This document shows positions 27,232 through 35,835 of a DNA stretch of 64,000 nucleotides, one piece after another. Position numbers and translations under genes: made by a program. Within the stretch, counting starts at the first letter, position 1; each line of letters starts with the position of its first letter. The notes under the pieces were generated by a model. That model was not told the origin of the DNA and did not search any database. It saw only the letters and a program-made list of their open reading frames with translations. Source of the stretch: Halarcobacter sp. (GTDB lineage Bacteria; Campylobacterota; Campylobacteria; Campylobacterales; Arcobacteraceae); contig NZ_OY781470.1 of NCBI RefSeq assembly GCF_963676935.1, positions 2,700,680 through 2,764,679 on the forward strand, read 5' to 3'.

Positions 27232-28227
27232 TTAATTTTGACCAACAAATAAAGTCATATCAACTAACCTACTTGTATATCCCCATTCATTATCGTACCA
27301 AGCTAAAACTTTTACTGTTTTACCATCAACTACTGAAGTCATATCAGGAACAAATGATGAAGAGTATGAACTTCCTATAAAATCACTTGAAACTCTTTTG
27401 TCATTATCGATTTCAATAAATCCATCAAACTGTGATTGACTTGCCAATTCCATAGCTTTATTTACATCCTCTTTTGTTACATCTTTTTTAAGATTAACAG
27501 TTAAATCTACCACTGAAACATCAGCTGTTGGAACTCTCATAGCATACCCATTTAATTTACCTTGTAAGTGAGGCATAACTAAACCAATAGCTTTTGCAGC
27601 TCCTGTAGTTGTTGGTATCATATTAAGTGCAGCTGCTCTTGCTCTTCTTTTATCTTTATTATGTTTTACATCTAAAATATTTTGATCATTTGTATATGAG
27701 TGAATTGTAGTCATTAAACCATTTTCAATCCCAAAATTATCATCTAAAACTTTACAAATTGGAGCTAATCCATTTGTTGTGCAAGATGCATTAGAGATAA
27801 TTTTTTCTCCATTATAAGAATCTGTGTTGATATTTAAAACAAATGTTGGAGTATCATCTTTTGCAGGAGCACTCATTACAACTTTTTCAACTCCACCTTT
27901 TAGATATGCTTGACATTTTTCAGTTGTTAAAAATGCACCTGTACACTCAATAACTACTGTAGCTCCACAACCACCAAAATCAATATTTTTTGGATCTCTA
28001 TCAGAAAATACTTTTACTTTGCAACCATTTATACTAATATGATTATCATCTATTATTTCAGCATCTACTCCCATGTGTACGCTATCATACTTTAACAAAT
28101 AAACTAGCATATCTAAATCACTAGTAGTATTTAATGCTACTAACTCAATATCACTTCTTTGAGCAATAATTTTTGCTGCTATAAGACCTATTCTACCTGT
28201 TCCATTGATTGCTACTTTTAATGCCAT
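27232..28227 (-). CDS. gap: Glyceraldehyde-3-phosphate dehydrogenase
   Basis: The 331-aa class I GAPDH has GTGRIGLIAAKI for the dinucleotide fold, catalytic Cys in SNASCTTNGLAP (~152), HSYTNDQN, and WYDNEWGYTSR near the C-terminus. The residue after the second beta strand, Asp in NAD-specific enzymes, is Thr here (VALNTTSDLDML), so NADP or dual use is possible. It is the first gene of the storage operon, reading away from the divergent promoter region at 28228-28417; AAAAGGA precedes the ATG. Confidence 0.95.
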   Translation of the reverse strand: MALKVAINGTGRIGLIAAKIIAQRSDIELVALNTTSDLDMLVYLLKYDSVHMGVDAEIIDDNHISINGCKVKVFSDRDPKNIDFGGCGATVVIECTGAFLTTEKCQAYLKGGVEKVVMSAPAKDDTPTFVLNINTDSYNGEKIISNASCTTNGLAPICKVLDDNFGIENGLMTTIHSYTNDQNILDVKHNKDKRRARAAALNMIPTTTGAAKAIGLVMPHLQGKLNGYAMRVPTADVSVVDLTVNLKKDVTKEDVNKAMELASQSQFDGFIEIDNDKRVSSDFIGSSYSSSFVPDMTSVVDGKTVKVLAWYDNEWGYTSRLVDMTLFVGQN

Positions 28228-28259
28228 AATTTTTCCTTTTATATTTATTTGTATTAGAA

Positions 28260-28331
28260 TAACAAAATATTATATTATAATACATGAAATCAATTACATT
28301 CTAATTGCAAAAGTATATAATGTAATCAATT
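28260..28331. promoter_or_regulatory. Divergent promoter region with inverted repeat between gap and the glucanotransferase gene
   Basis: ATTACATT (28293-28300) and AATGTAAT (28319-28326) are an inverted repeat with 18 nt between, and each arm is joined to an ATCAATT-type sequence (28289-28295 and 28325-28331). TATAAT-like boxes are seen on the minus strand at about 28274-28281. The spacing suits a dimeric regulator controlling both the storage operon and the divergent gene. Confidence 0.45.
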
Positions 28332-28417
28332 TGTTAATGATAGTTACTATTATATTTAAGTAAAATAAAATATAGGTATAAATTATTTACTATTTTATAA
28401 AAAATTTAAGGATATAT

Positions 28418-30424
28418 ATGCAAACAAATCTTTTATTTGGTATTCATTGCCACCAACCTATAGACAATTTTGATAAAGTTGTTTATGAAATAATTGAAAA
28501 ATCTTATCAACCTTTTTTCCAAATACTAAAAGACTATCCTGATTTTAAATGTTCAGTTCACTTTAGTGGCTGGTTATTTGAGTTTATTAAAAAAAATAGA
28601 CCCGAACTTTTTTCGTTAATAAAAAGTTTGAGTTCACAAATTGAGTTTTTTACTGGGGGATATTATGAACCAATTTTAGCTTCTATTCCTAGTTGTGACA
28701 GAGTTGCACAAATAAATAAATTATCAGATTTTATAATAGAAAATTTCAATCAAAAACCAAGAGGACTTTGGTTAACTGAAAGAATTTGGGATGACTCTAT
28801 TATTGATGATTTAAAGGAGTGTGATATTGATTATGTTATTGTTGATGATTATCACTTAATTGCATCAGGATTTAAAAAAGATGAATTAAATGGCTATTTC
28901 CTAACAGAAAACAGTAATAATCAAATGGCTCTTTTCCCTATAAATAAAGACCTAAGATATATTATCCCTTTTGCAACTATTGATAATAGTATTAAAAAAA
29001 TAAAAGAGTTTTCAAATATAGAGGGTAAAAATGCTGCAATTATCTTTGATGATGGAGAAAAATTTGGAGTGTGGCCAAAAACATATGAAAAAGTTTATGA
29101 GAAACAATGGCTTAAAAACTTTTTTGAAAAATGTATTCAAGATGAAACAATAAATGTCACTACATTTACAGATTTTTATGATAAAAATAAAGCAATATCA
29201 TTATCATATTTACCAACAGTATCTTACCATGAAATGGGAGAATGGGCAACACTTCCAACAAATGCAAATGATTATTTAAATTTAGTTCATCAACATATGG
29301 ATAAAGAATATCTAATTCGTGGTGGAATTTGGAAAAACTTTTTTATTAAATACAATGAAAGTAATTGGATACATAAACGAGCATTAGAACTTTCTAAAAC
29401 AAAAGAGGTATCTGAACAATTTAAAGATTATCTATATAGAATCCAGTGTAATGATGTTTTATGGCATGGAGTTTTTGGAGGTATTTATCTTCCTAATTTA
29501 AGAGATAATGCTTATAAATATATTATTAAATGTGAAAATATTCTAGATAATACTGGCTGTAAAAAATGTGATATAAATATGGACTCTTATGAGGAATACA
29601 AATTTTACACTCCTGATTTAATCACAATAATTGATCCGAAAATGGGTGGACAGATTATTGAATTTGATTTAAGAAAACAATGTTTCAATTTACAAAACAC
29701 ACTTACTAGATACCATGAAACCTATCATGACAAAATTGAAAAAGTTGAAGAAAAAGATATACTAGAAGTTGAAGAGATCGATAGTTATGAGGAGATTGCT
29801 ACAATACACAATGATTCATTATTGTCTACAACTGAAGATATTGAACTATTTACAGATTGGTATATAAAAAAATCAGCAATTGATCATATAACAGATAAAA
29901 GTTTAAATAAAGAGAGTTTTAAAGCTTGTAACTTTAATGAATATGCAGATTTCGCAAATCAAGCTTTTGAAGTAGAAAACGTTAGTCAAAATAGTATTAA
30001 ACTTAAAAGAAATGGAGGGGTATACAAAGAACAAAAAAAGAATACGCAGTTAACAAAAAGCTTTATATTTAATAACAAAAAAGTAGAATCAATTATAGAA
30101 ATAAAAAGTGAAGAAAACTCTACTATGAAATATTTATTGGAGTATAACTTTCATTTTCAAGACTATGAAATTCTAACAGTAAATGGACACAATATAAATG
30201 AAGCTTTACATCTTGAAAATTCGCAAGTTACAATTTTAGATCAGTCAATGAACAAAACAATATCTTTTTATTTTGACCAATGTATGGATATTTATATATA
30301 TCCTGTAAAAAGTGTTAGTCAAAGTGAAGCAGGCGTTGATTATACAATCCAAGGTATTGCTTTAGGTTTTGCTAAAGATTTTAGCTCTCAACTTAATTTA
30401 AAATATCATATTGATATTCAATAA
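28418..30424 (+). CDS. GH57 4-alpha-glucanotransferase
   Basis: The 668-aa protein starts LLFGIHCHQP. The nucleophile Glu is in LWLTERIWDD (~120) and the acid/base Asp in AIIFDDGEKFG (~211), matching the spacing of Thermococcus-type amylomaltases. The C-terminal half has the DUF1925/DUF1926 beta-sandwich layout (~300-660), including the EYKFYTPDLITIIDPKMGG core that follows the catalytic barrel. It disproportionates maltodextrins, useful for both making and clearing glucan chains. AAGGA sits 7 nt before the ATG. It is transcribed away from the storage operon and likely co-regulated. Confidence 0.92.
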   Translation: MQTNLLFGIHCHQPIDNFDKVVYEIIEKSYQPFFQILKDYPDFKCSVHFSGWLFEFIKKNRPELFSLIKSLSSQIEFFTGGYYEPILASIPSCDRVAQINKLSDFIIENFNQKPRGLWLTERIWDDSIIDDLKECDIDYVIVDDYHLIASGFKKDELNGYFLTENSNNQMALFPINKDLRYIIPFATIDNSIKKIKEFSNIEGKNAAIIFDDGEKFGVWPKTYEKVYEKQWLKNFFEKCIQDETINVTTFTDFYDKNKAISLSYLPTVSYHEMGEWATLPTNANDYLNLVHQHMDKEYLIRGGIWKNFFIKYNESNWIHKRALELSKTKEVSEQFKDYLYRIQCNDVLWHGVFGGIYLPNLRDNAYKYIIKCENILDNTGCKKCDINMDSYEEYKFYTPDLITIIDPKMGGQIIEFDLRKQCFNLQNTLTRYHETYHDKIEKVEEKDILEVEEIDSYEEIATIHNDSLLSTTEDIELFTDWYIKKSAIDHITDKSLNKESFKACNFNEYADFANQAFEVENVSQNSIKLKRNGGVYKEQKKNTQLTKSFIFNNKKVESIIEIKSEENSTMKYLLEYNFHFQDYEILTVNGHNINEALHLENSQVTILDQSMNKTISFYFDQCMDIYIYPVKSVSQSEAGVDYTIQGIALGFAKDFSSQLNLKYHIDIQ

Positions 30425-30438
30425 AAAAGGGAAATAAA

Positions 30439-30792
30439 ATGAAAATGTATGGAATAAAAAGTTGTGCAAGTGTTAAAAAAGCAAAAGCTTTTTTTGATAA
30501 TAATAATATCTCATATGAGTTTATAGACTTAGCTAAAACTCCTGTAGGGAAAGACAAAGTTGAACAATGGACAACTTTTACACCAGCTACTTCTATGCTA
30601 AATCCTAGAAGTAAATCATACAGAGACTTAGGTTTAAAAGATAAAAAACCTACAGAAAAAAAAGCATTATCTTTAATAGAAAAAGATAATGGAATTTTAA
30701 AAAGACCTGTAATTGAACATGGATTGAATGGTGAATACAAATTTACAATAGGTTTCAATGAAGAGGAATATAATTCTACATTCTTAAATTAA
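30439..30792 (+). CDS. ArsC/Spx-family reductase-like protein
   Basis: The 117-aa thioredoxin-fold protein carries MYGIKSCASVKKA, a single active Cys ~9 followed by Lys, and RPVIE near residue 93, the ArsC/YffB pattern. YffB-like members may use glutathione or act as generic reductases; arsenate reduction is not implied by sequence. It lies 14 nt after the glucanotransferase gene and is probably co-transcribed, although no functional link is evident. Confidence 0.82.
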   Translation: MKMYGIKSCASVKKAKAFFDNNNISYEFIDLAKTPVGKDKVEQWTTFTPATSMLNPRSKSYRDLGLKDKKPTEKKALSLIEKDNGILKRPVIEHGLNGEYKFTIGFNEEEYNSTFLN

Positions 30793-30802
30793 TCACTCAA
30801 TA

Positions 30803-30824
30803 AGAAGCAGTTTATTCTGCTTCT
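30803..30824 (+). terminator. Hairpin after the ArsC-like gene
   Basis: AGAAGCAG (30803-30810) and CTGCTTCT (30817-30824) form a perfect 8-bp stem with loop TTTATT, 11 nt after the stop. There is no T-run, so termination is likely but not certain. Confidence 0.5.
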
Positions 30825-30978
30825 CAACTCTAAATATAAGACTAACCTTACAAAAATAAATTAATTCTTAATTTAACATTAAATTAACTAATAATTAACA
30901 ACAACTAGATAATATCCTAAAATTAAAAAGTTCCCACTCTCACTTGTTTGGCCACAAAAGAATGGAAACTTGGTATTT

Positions 30979-31047
30979 GACACCAATATTATTATAGTTA
31001 AATCTCTCTTTTACTATTGTTAATATTAGTGTCCTTAATTATGGAGG
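30979..31047 (+). promoter_or_regulatory. Long hairpin in the leader of the TonB-receptor operon
   Basis: GACAC (30979-30983) pairs with GTGTC (31029-31033), then AATATTA with TAATATT (31021-31027), then ATAG with CTAT (31014-31017), with small mismatches. The stem ends just upstream of ribosome site GGAGG (31043-31047). The preceding stretch (30925-30978) has short pairing pieces (TTGGT/ACCAA) but fits no riboswitch class I know. Probably a regulatory leader. Confidence 0.4.
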
Positions 31048-31051
31048 AACA

Positions 31052-33166
31052 ATGAAAAAAACAGTAATCTTATCTATGGCTCTATCAACACTTTTATTTG
31101 CATCAGAGGATTTGGGTGTTATTAGTGTTGATTCAACAACAATTGATGACAAGTTTGAAGCAAAAAAAAGTGAAGTCTCATCAGTTACTATAATTGATGA
31201 AAAAAAAGTTGAGCAAATTAACCCTCAGAATATAGTTGAAGTTTTAAACTCAACTCCTGGTATCACTGCAATGCAAACAGAAGGTGATATTGTAAAATTA
31301 CATATTAGAGGTGTTGATAATCAAGTTTACATGGGGGAAAGACCTGGTATTGCCGTTGTTATTGATGGGGTTCCAGTTCAAGAGACTACTGGAAAAATAA
31401 ATATTGACTTAGATAATATTGAAACAATAAAAATAATAAAAGGTGGAGCATCTTACCTTTATGGAAATGATGCTTTATCTGGAGCTGTAGTAATTACGAC
31501 CAAAAGACCAAAAGGGAAAGATTTTAGTAAATTAGAAGCTCAACTTGGAAGTTTTGGTTATGAAAAAGTATTAATTTCAACAAACAAAAGTTTTGAGAGT
31601 TCTGCTTTACAAATCCAAAGTAGCTATAAAAATACTGATGGTTATTGGGATAGAGCTTTTAAAAAAGATAAAACTTTTAGTACAAAATATAACTACTATT
31701 TAGATGATACAAGTGATGTGGTATTTGGTTTTAGTTACAATAAAATTGATAGTGGTGATGGAAGTGGTGTTCATGGAACAAGTGCATCAATACTAGACCC
31801 AAAAAGTGTTAGGGAGATTACTTACTCTTCTGACTATGATACTACACTTGTAAAAAGTTTTATTACTTACTCAAAAGATTTTGAAAACAACTCAAATTTA
31901 ATGTTAAATACATATAGATATACTGATGATAAATCATATCAATCAGCATATGAAGATATAAATGGTGATGGATTTAATGAAGCCCATGATTATTCTAATG
32001 ATGAGAAATGGTCACAAAATGGGATAAAAGGGGAATATAGATATTCTTCAAATAATTATGCAGTGATGTTAGGTCTTGATATACAAAGAAATAATGAAAC
32101 AACAAAAAGAACACCTCTTCCGTGGGGAACAACTTCATACGGTAGACTAAGTCCTAGCTCTTCAAATCTAGATGAAGAGATAAATGCTTTTTATACTGAA
32201 TTTAAATATGAACTAACAAAAAAACTTACTTCAACTTTTAACTTTAGATATGATGACATAAATTATAATTTAGAAAATCTATTAAATCCGTTACAAAATA
32301 TAGCTCCATCTTTTGATGAAAGCTCTTATAGAGCAGGATTAAACTATGAAATCAATCCAAATACAAATTTATATACAAGTATCTCAACAGGTTTTAGAGC
32401 ACCAACTGCTGGACAAATAAGTAGTAATAGCAATAATGGATATAAAACAGATATAGACTCAGAAGAGATTTTAAATTATGAACTTGGATTAAGAGGGAAA
32501 ACTGATTACTTTAATTATGAAGCATCAATCTACCAATTAGATAGAAAAGATTATATTGGTATGAGAGCAGGAAATTATATAAGAAGTTCCGATGAAGACA
32601 ATTATTATGATAATGTAGGAGATATGAGAAGTAGAGGTTTTGAATTAGCTTTAAATAGTTCTCCACTAGATAATCTGTCAGTAAATCTTGCATATACATA
32701 TTTAAATGCCCAATTTACTAGAAATAATTACAAACAATTAGTTTCAGATGCTGTCTATGCATATCCTATGGGCGTAAGAACTTTAATTAGTCCTGCAGTA
32801 TTTCAAACACTAGACTTAACAGGCTATCAAGTTCCAAGAACTCCAAAACATACTCTTAATTTAACACTGAATTATACCCCAATAGATAAGTTAACAATCT
32901 CTCCTGAATTAATTGCAAAAAGTAGTTACTTTGCTGATGAAACTAATAATTTTGAACAAGGTGGATACGCTTTAGTAAACTTAAGAACCTCATACAAAGT
33001 TAATGAAGATTTAGAAATTTTTGCAAGAATTGATAATCTATTTGATAGAGAATATAAACAATTTGTACATCTAACTGCTAGTAGAGTTGATAATACAATG
33101 GAAGATTCAACTATTATTGTTGGTCCATCTAGATCATTTTATGCTGGTTTAAGATATAAATTTTAG
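31052..33166 (+). CDS. TonB-dependent outer-membrane receptor
   Basis: The 704-aa protein has a signal peptide (~1-17), a plug domain (~45-150) with VVIDGVPVQE, VLNSTPGI and YGNDALSGAVVITT, and a 22-strand barrel ending in the outer-membrane signature YAGLRYKF. It has no clear TonB box in the first mature residues beyond LGVISVDS. It is followed by a polyferredoxin-NosL protein and ExbB-ExbD-TonB, so it is the specific entry gate for that uptake system. The substrate is unproven; the NosL partner points to copper, though a siderophore or heme is possible. Confidence 0.9.
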   Translation: MKKTVILSMALSTLLFASEDLGVISVDSTTIDDKFEAKKSEVSSVTIIDEKKVEQINPQNIVEVLNSTPGITAMQTEGDIVKLHIRGVDNQVYMGERPGIAVVIDGVPVQETTGKINIDLDNIETIKIIKGGASYLYGNDALSGAVVITTKRPKGKDFSKLEAQLGSFGYEKVLISTNKSFESSALQIQSSYKNTDGYWDRAFKKDKTFSTKYNYYLDDTSDVVFGFSYNKIDSGDGSGVHGTSASILDPKSVREITYSSDYDTTLVKSFITYSKDFENNSNLMLNTYRYTDDKSYQSAYEDINGDGFNEAHDYSNDEKWSQNGIKGEYRYSSNNYAVMLGLDIQRNNETTKRTPLPWGTTSYGRLSPSSSNLDEEINAFYTEFKYELTKKLTSTFNFRYDDINYNLENLLNPLQNIAPSFDESSYRAGLNYEINPNTNLYTSISTGFRAPTAGQISSNSNNGYKTDIDSEEILNYELGLRGKTDYFNYEASIYQLDRKDYIGMRAGNYIRSSDEDNYYDNVGDMRSRGFELALNSSPLDNLSVNLAYTYLNAQFTRNNYKQLVSDAVYAYPMGVRTLISPAVFQTLDLTGYQVPRTPKHTLNLTLNYTPIDKLTISPELIAKSSYFADETNNFEQGGYALVNLRTSYKVNEDLEIFARIDNLFDREYKQFVHLTASRVDNTMEDSTIIVGPSRSFYAGLRYKF

Positions 33167-33174
33167 GAAAAGAT

Positions 33175-35004
33175 ATGATAACTAATAAAAATAGAGATAA
33201 TAATGATATCTATAATATTCCAATATTAAAATTCTTTTTTAAAAATAAAAAAGTAATAAGAAGTGTTCAAATATTAACTTTAGCACTTTTTATTTATGGG
33301 ATATATTTTGGTTTTAAAGAACCAGAATCAGGAAATATATTTACAAGATATTTATTTTGGGGACTTTTTTGGTCATTGTTTATGGTTGTTACCCTTGCAA
33401 CTTTTGGAAGAATTTTTTGTGGTATTTGTCCACATGGTTTTCTTGGTAAATATCTTACAAAAATTGGTTTAAATAAAGAGTTTCCAGATTTTTTAAAAAA
33501 TAGGTATATTGGAATATCTATATTAATTATAGGATGGTGGTTTGTTTATTATACTTTCCCTGGTTTTTGGAAAAGCCCTGGAAATACTGCATTAATGTTT
33601 ACTATTCTAACAATACTTGCATTTTTACTCTTTTATCTATACAAAGATATGAATTATTGTAAATATATATGTCCTATTGGAACTTTAACAAAAGCATTTC
33701 ATAAAATATCATCTACTTTTCTTGGAACTTATAAAGAGGATTGCAAAGAGTGTAAAACTTTTGATTGTGCAAAAGCCTGTAGTTACAATCTAAAACCTTT
33801 TACTTTTGAAAAAAAGAATTCAATGGAGGATTGTACTTTATGTATGGATTGTAGTGATGCTTGTGAAGGAGTTAATTTTAAAATCACTAAACCATCAAAT
33901 ACATTATTCAAAAAATTTAAAACTGATTTAACTGAAGTATGGACATACATACTTATAGTTGCAGCAATTCCTATTACAATGTCATTTCACCATGGGTTAA
34001 ATAGAACTAATATTGCAGACCAATTTATTTGGAGTAAAACAGCAAACTTTTTTGAAAAAACTTTTAATATAACTTCAATTGATACAGTAGGAATGTTTTC
34101 TTTTTTTTATGCCCTATTTTTTTCAATATCAATTGTTTATCTTGGTATGTTTATTGCTTCAAAATTTTTAAATAGTGATACTAAAAAAACACTTAGTACT
34201 TTAGGTTATGCTTTTATTCCCATATTTATTATAGGGGGATTAGCTCACTTATTGCATAGCTTTTTTACTCATACATATGCAGATATCGTAAATGGTTTTT
34301 TATATGGATTTGGATTTGAAGAGATTAAGGTTTCGAATCTAGCTTCAAGACAAGACAATTGGTTAAAAATATTCAACTTTTTTCCCTATTTAGCTGTTAT
34401 ATGGGGATATTTAATCTTAGCAAAAAGAATAAACTTTTTTGAAGTATCAAAAAGTAAAAAAGTTTTAGCATTTATATTTGCTTCTTCATTAATAACATTT
34501 TACTTAGTATTAAATTTTTATAGAGCTTATGTATTTAGTACGCATGGTGTAAAGCGTGGTGGGCACAATCACAATTCGCACAAAACTTCTAAAATGTTTC
34601 AATCAGTAGATATAAAGCAGGCTGTTTTACTTCAAAGTGGTAAAAATAAACAAAATGGAGCAGTTTGTGGAATGAATCTACCAATGTTTTATAAAACAAA
34701 CCATAGTGCAACAGTTAATGGTGAAGTAAAACAATATTGTTCAATTCATTGTTTAACTGAAGATTTAAAATTAAAAAAATTACCTCTAAAAGATATAAAA
34801 GTTGTAGATACAAATACCTTAAAATTTATAGAAGCAACAAAAGCTTTATATGTCATTGGAAGTAATAAAAAAGGAACAATGTCACCTATTAGTAAATATG
34901 CATTTAAAAAGAAATATGATGCAGAAAATTTTCAAAAAAAATATGGAGGAGAGATTAAAAACTTTGAAGAAGCTATAAAAGTTTCATTAAAAGATTTTAA
35001 CTAA
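33175..35004 (+). CDS. Membrane polyferredoxin with C-terminal NosL domain
   Basis: The 609-aa protein has about eight TM helices. Residues ~75-240 resemble NapH/CcoG/NosR polyferredoxins: CGICPHGFLG and CKYICPIGTL at membrane loops, then two ferredoxin sites (CKECKTFDCAKAC; CTLCMDCSDAC). After a His-rich loop (GGHNHNSHKT, ~463-472) comes a NosL-like domain (~475-605) with VCGMNLPM and YCSIHCLTED. NosL binds Cu(I) in other bacteria. The fusion suggests electron delivery coupled to metal (copper) reduction or handling at the inner membrane. Start ATG 33175 lies 8 nt after the receptor gene. Confidence 0.8.
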   Translation: MITNKNRDNNDIYNIPILKFFFKNKKVIRSVQILTLALFIYGIYFGFKEPESGNIFTRYLFWGLFWSLFMVVTLATFGRIFCGICPHGFLGKYLTKIGLNKEFPDFLKNRYIGISILIIGWWFVYYTFPGFWKSPGNTALMFTILTILAFLLFYLYKDMNYCKYICPIGTLTKAFHKISSTFLGTYKEDCKECKTFDCAKACSYNLKPFTFEKKNSMEDCTLCMDCSDACEGVNFKITKPSNTLFKKFKTDLTEVWTYILIVAAIPITMSFHHGLNRTNIADQFIWSKTANFFEKTFNITSIDTVGMFSFFYALFFSISIVYLGMFIASKFLNSDTKKTLSTLGYAFIPIFIIGGLAHLLHSFFTHTYADIVNGFLYGFGFEEIKVSNLASRQDNWLKIFNFFPYLAVIWGYLILAKRINFFEVSKSKKVLAFIFASSLITFYLVLNFYRAYVFSTHGVKRGGHNHNSHKTSKMFQSVDIKQAVLLQSGKNKQNGAVCGMNLPMFYKTNHSATVNGEVKQYCSIHCLTEDLKLKKLPLKDIKVVDTNTLKFIEATKALYVIGSNKKGTMSPISKYAFKKKYDAENFQKKYGGEIKNFEEAIKVSLKDFN

Positions 35005-35012
35005 GGTAAAAA

Positions 35013-35456
35013 ATGAATATAGAATTAATAAGTAAATTAGCAGATTATGGTGTGATTGGATTTTTAGGATTTTTAAGTTTTTTAACAATTATGTTTTGGA
35101 TTGAAAGAATTTGGTTTTATAAAACAATTAAACTTGAAAATTATGATTCAAAAGAGGAGCTTGAGATTGCTTTAACAAATAATCTTGGAATAATCTCTAC
35201 AACTGCATCAAATGCTCCTTATATAGGTTTATTAGGAACTGTATTTGGGATAATTATTACATTTTATATAATGGGAGAAAGTGGAGATATAGATGTAAAA
35301 AATATTATGACTTCACTTGCCTTAGCTCTTAAAGCAACAGCAATGGGACTAATTGTAGCAATTCCAGCAATTGTATTTAATAACCACTTAGTAAGAAAAG
35401 TAGAAGTACTTCTTGCTAAATGGGATATAAATCAAAAGGCAAAATGTGAAAATTAA
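35013..35456 (+). CDS. exbB: ExbB-type energy-coupling protein
   Basis: The short (147-aa) MotA/TolQ/ExbB protein has three TM segments; the core SNAPYIGLLGTVFGIIITF (~66-84) and LALALKATAMGLIVAIPA (~103-120) are diagnostic. With ExbD it forms the proton channel that energises TonB. It overlaps exbD by 11 nt. Confidence 0.93.
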   Translation: MNIELISKLADYGVIGFLGFLSFLTIMFWIERIWFYKTIKLENYDSKEELEIALTNNLGIISTTASNAPYIGLLGTVFGIIITFYIMGESGDIDVKNIMTSLALALKATAMGLIVAIPAIVFNNHLVRKVEVLLAKWDINQKAKCEN

Positions 35457-35835
35457 AAAGTTTGATTCAATAAATGTAATTCCATTTATTGATATTATGC
35501 TAGTTCTTTTAGTTATTATATTAACTACTGCTTCATTTGTAGCTAAAGGGATGATTCCTGTAGATTTGCCAGAAGCATCAAGTGCAAAAACTATTGAAAA
35601 TAAAAAAAGTATCACTATTACTGTAAAAGAAAATGGTGAAATACTATTTGAAAAAAATCATATAGATAGATCTGATTTTGAAAAAAGACTTATAACATAT
35701 GAGAAAAAAACACCTATTCAAATAAACTGTGATAAAAACGTAAAATTTGAAAACTTTATTTTTTTATTAGATATATTAAAAAATAACAATTACGAAAATA
35801 TAGGGATAATTACCAAAAAGGAAAAACTAAATTGA
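35446..35835 (+). CDS. exbD: ExbD-type energy-coupling protein
   Basis: The 129-aa protein has a single N-terminal TM (~14-34) with the essential membrane Asp in VIPFIDIMLVLLVI, then a periplasmic domain. It is the partner of ExbB, overlapping both neighbours, so the three proteins should be made together. Confidence 0.93.
   Translation: MKIKKFDSINVIPFIDIMLVLLVIILTTASFVAKGMIPVDLPEASSAKTIENKKSITITVKENGEILFEKNHIDRSDFEKRLITYEKKTPIQINCDKNVKFENFIFLLDILKNNNYENIGIITKKEKLN

Noticed and set aside
30925-31050. Cobalamin riboswitch in front of the TonB receptor
   Set aside because: GGCCAC is present, but the other conserved cobalamin boxes are not.
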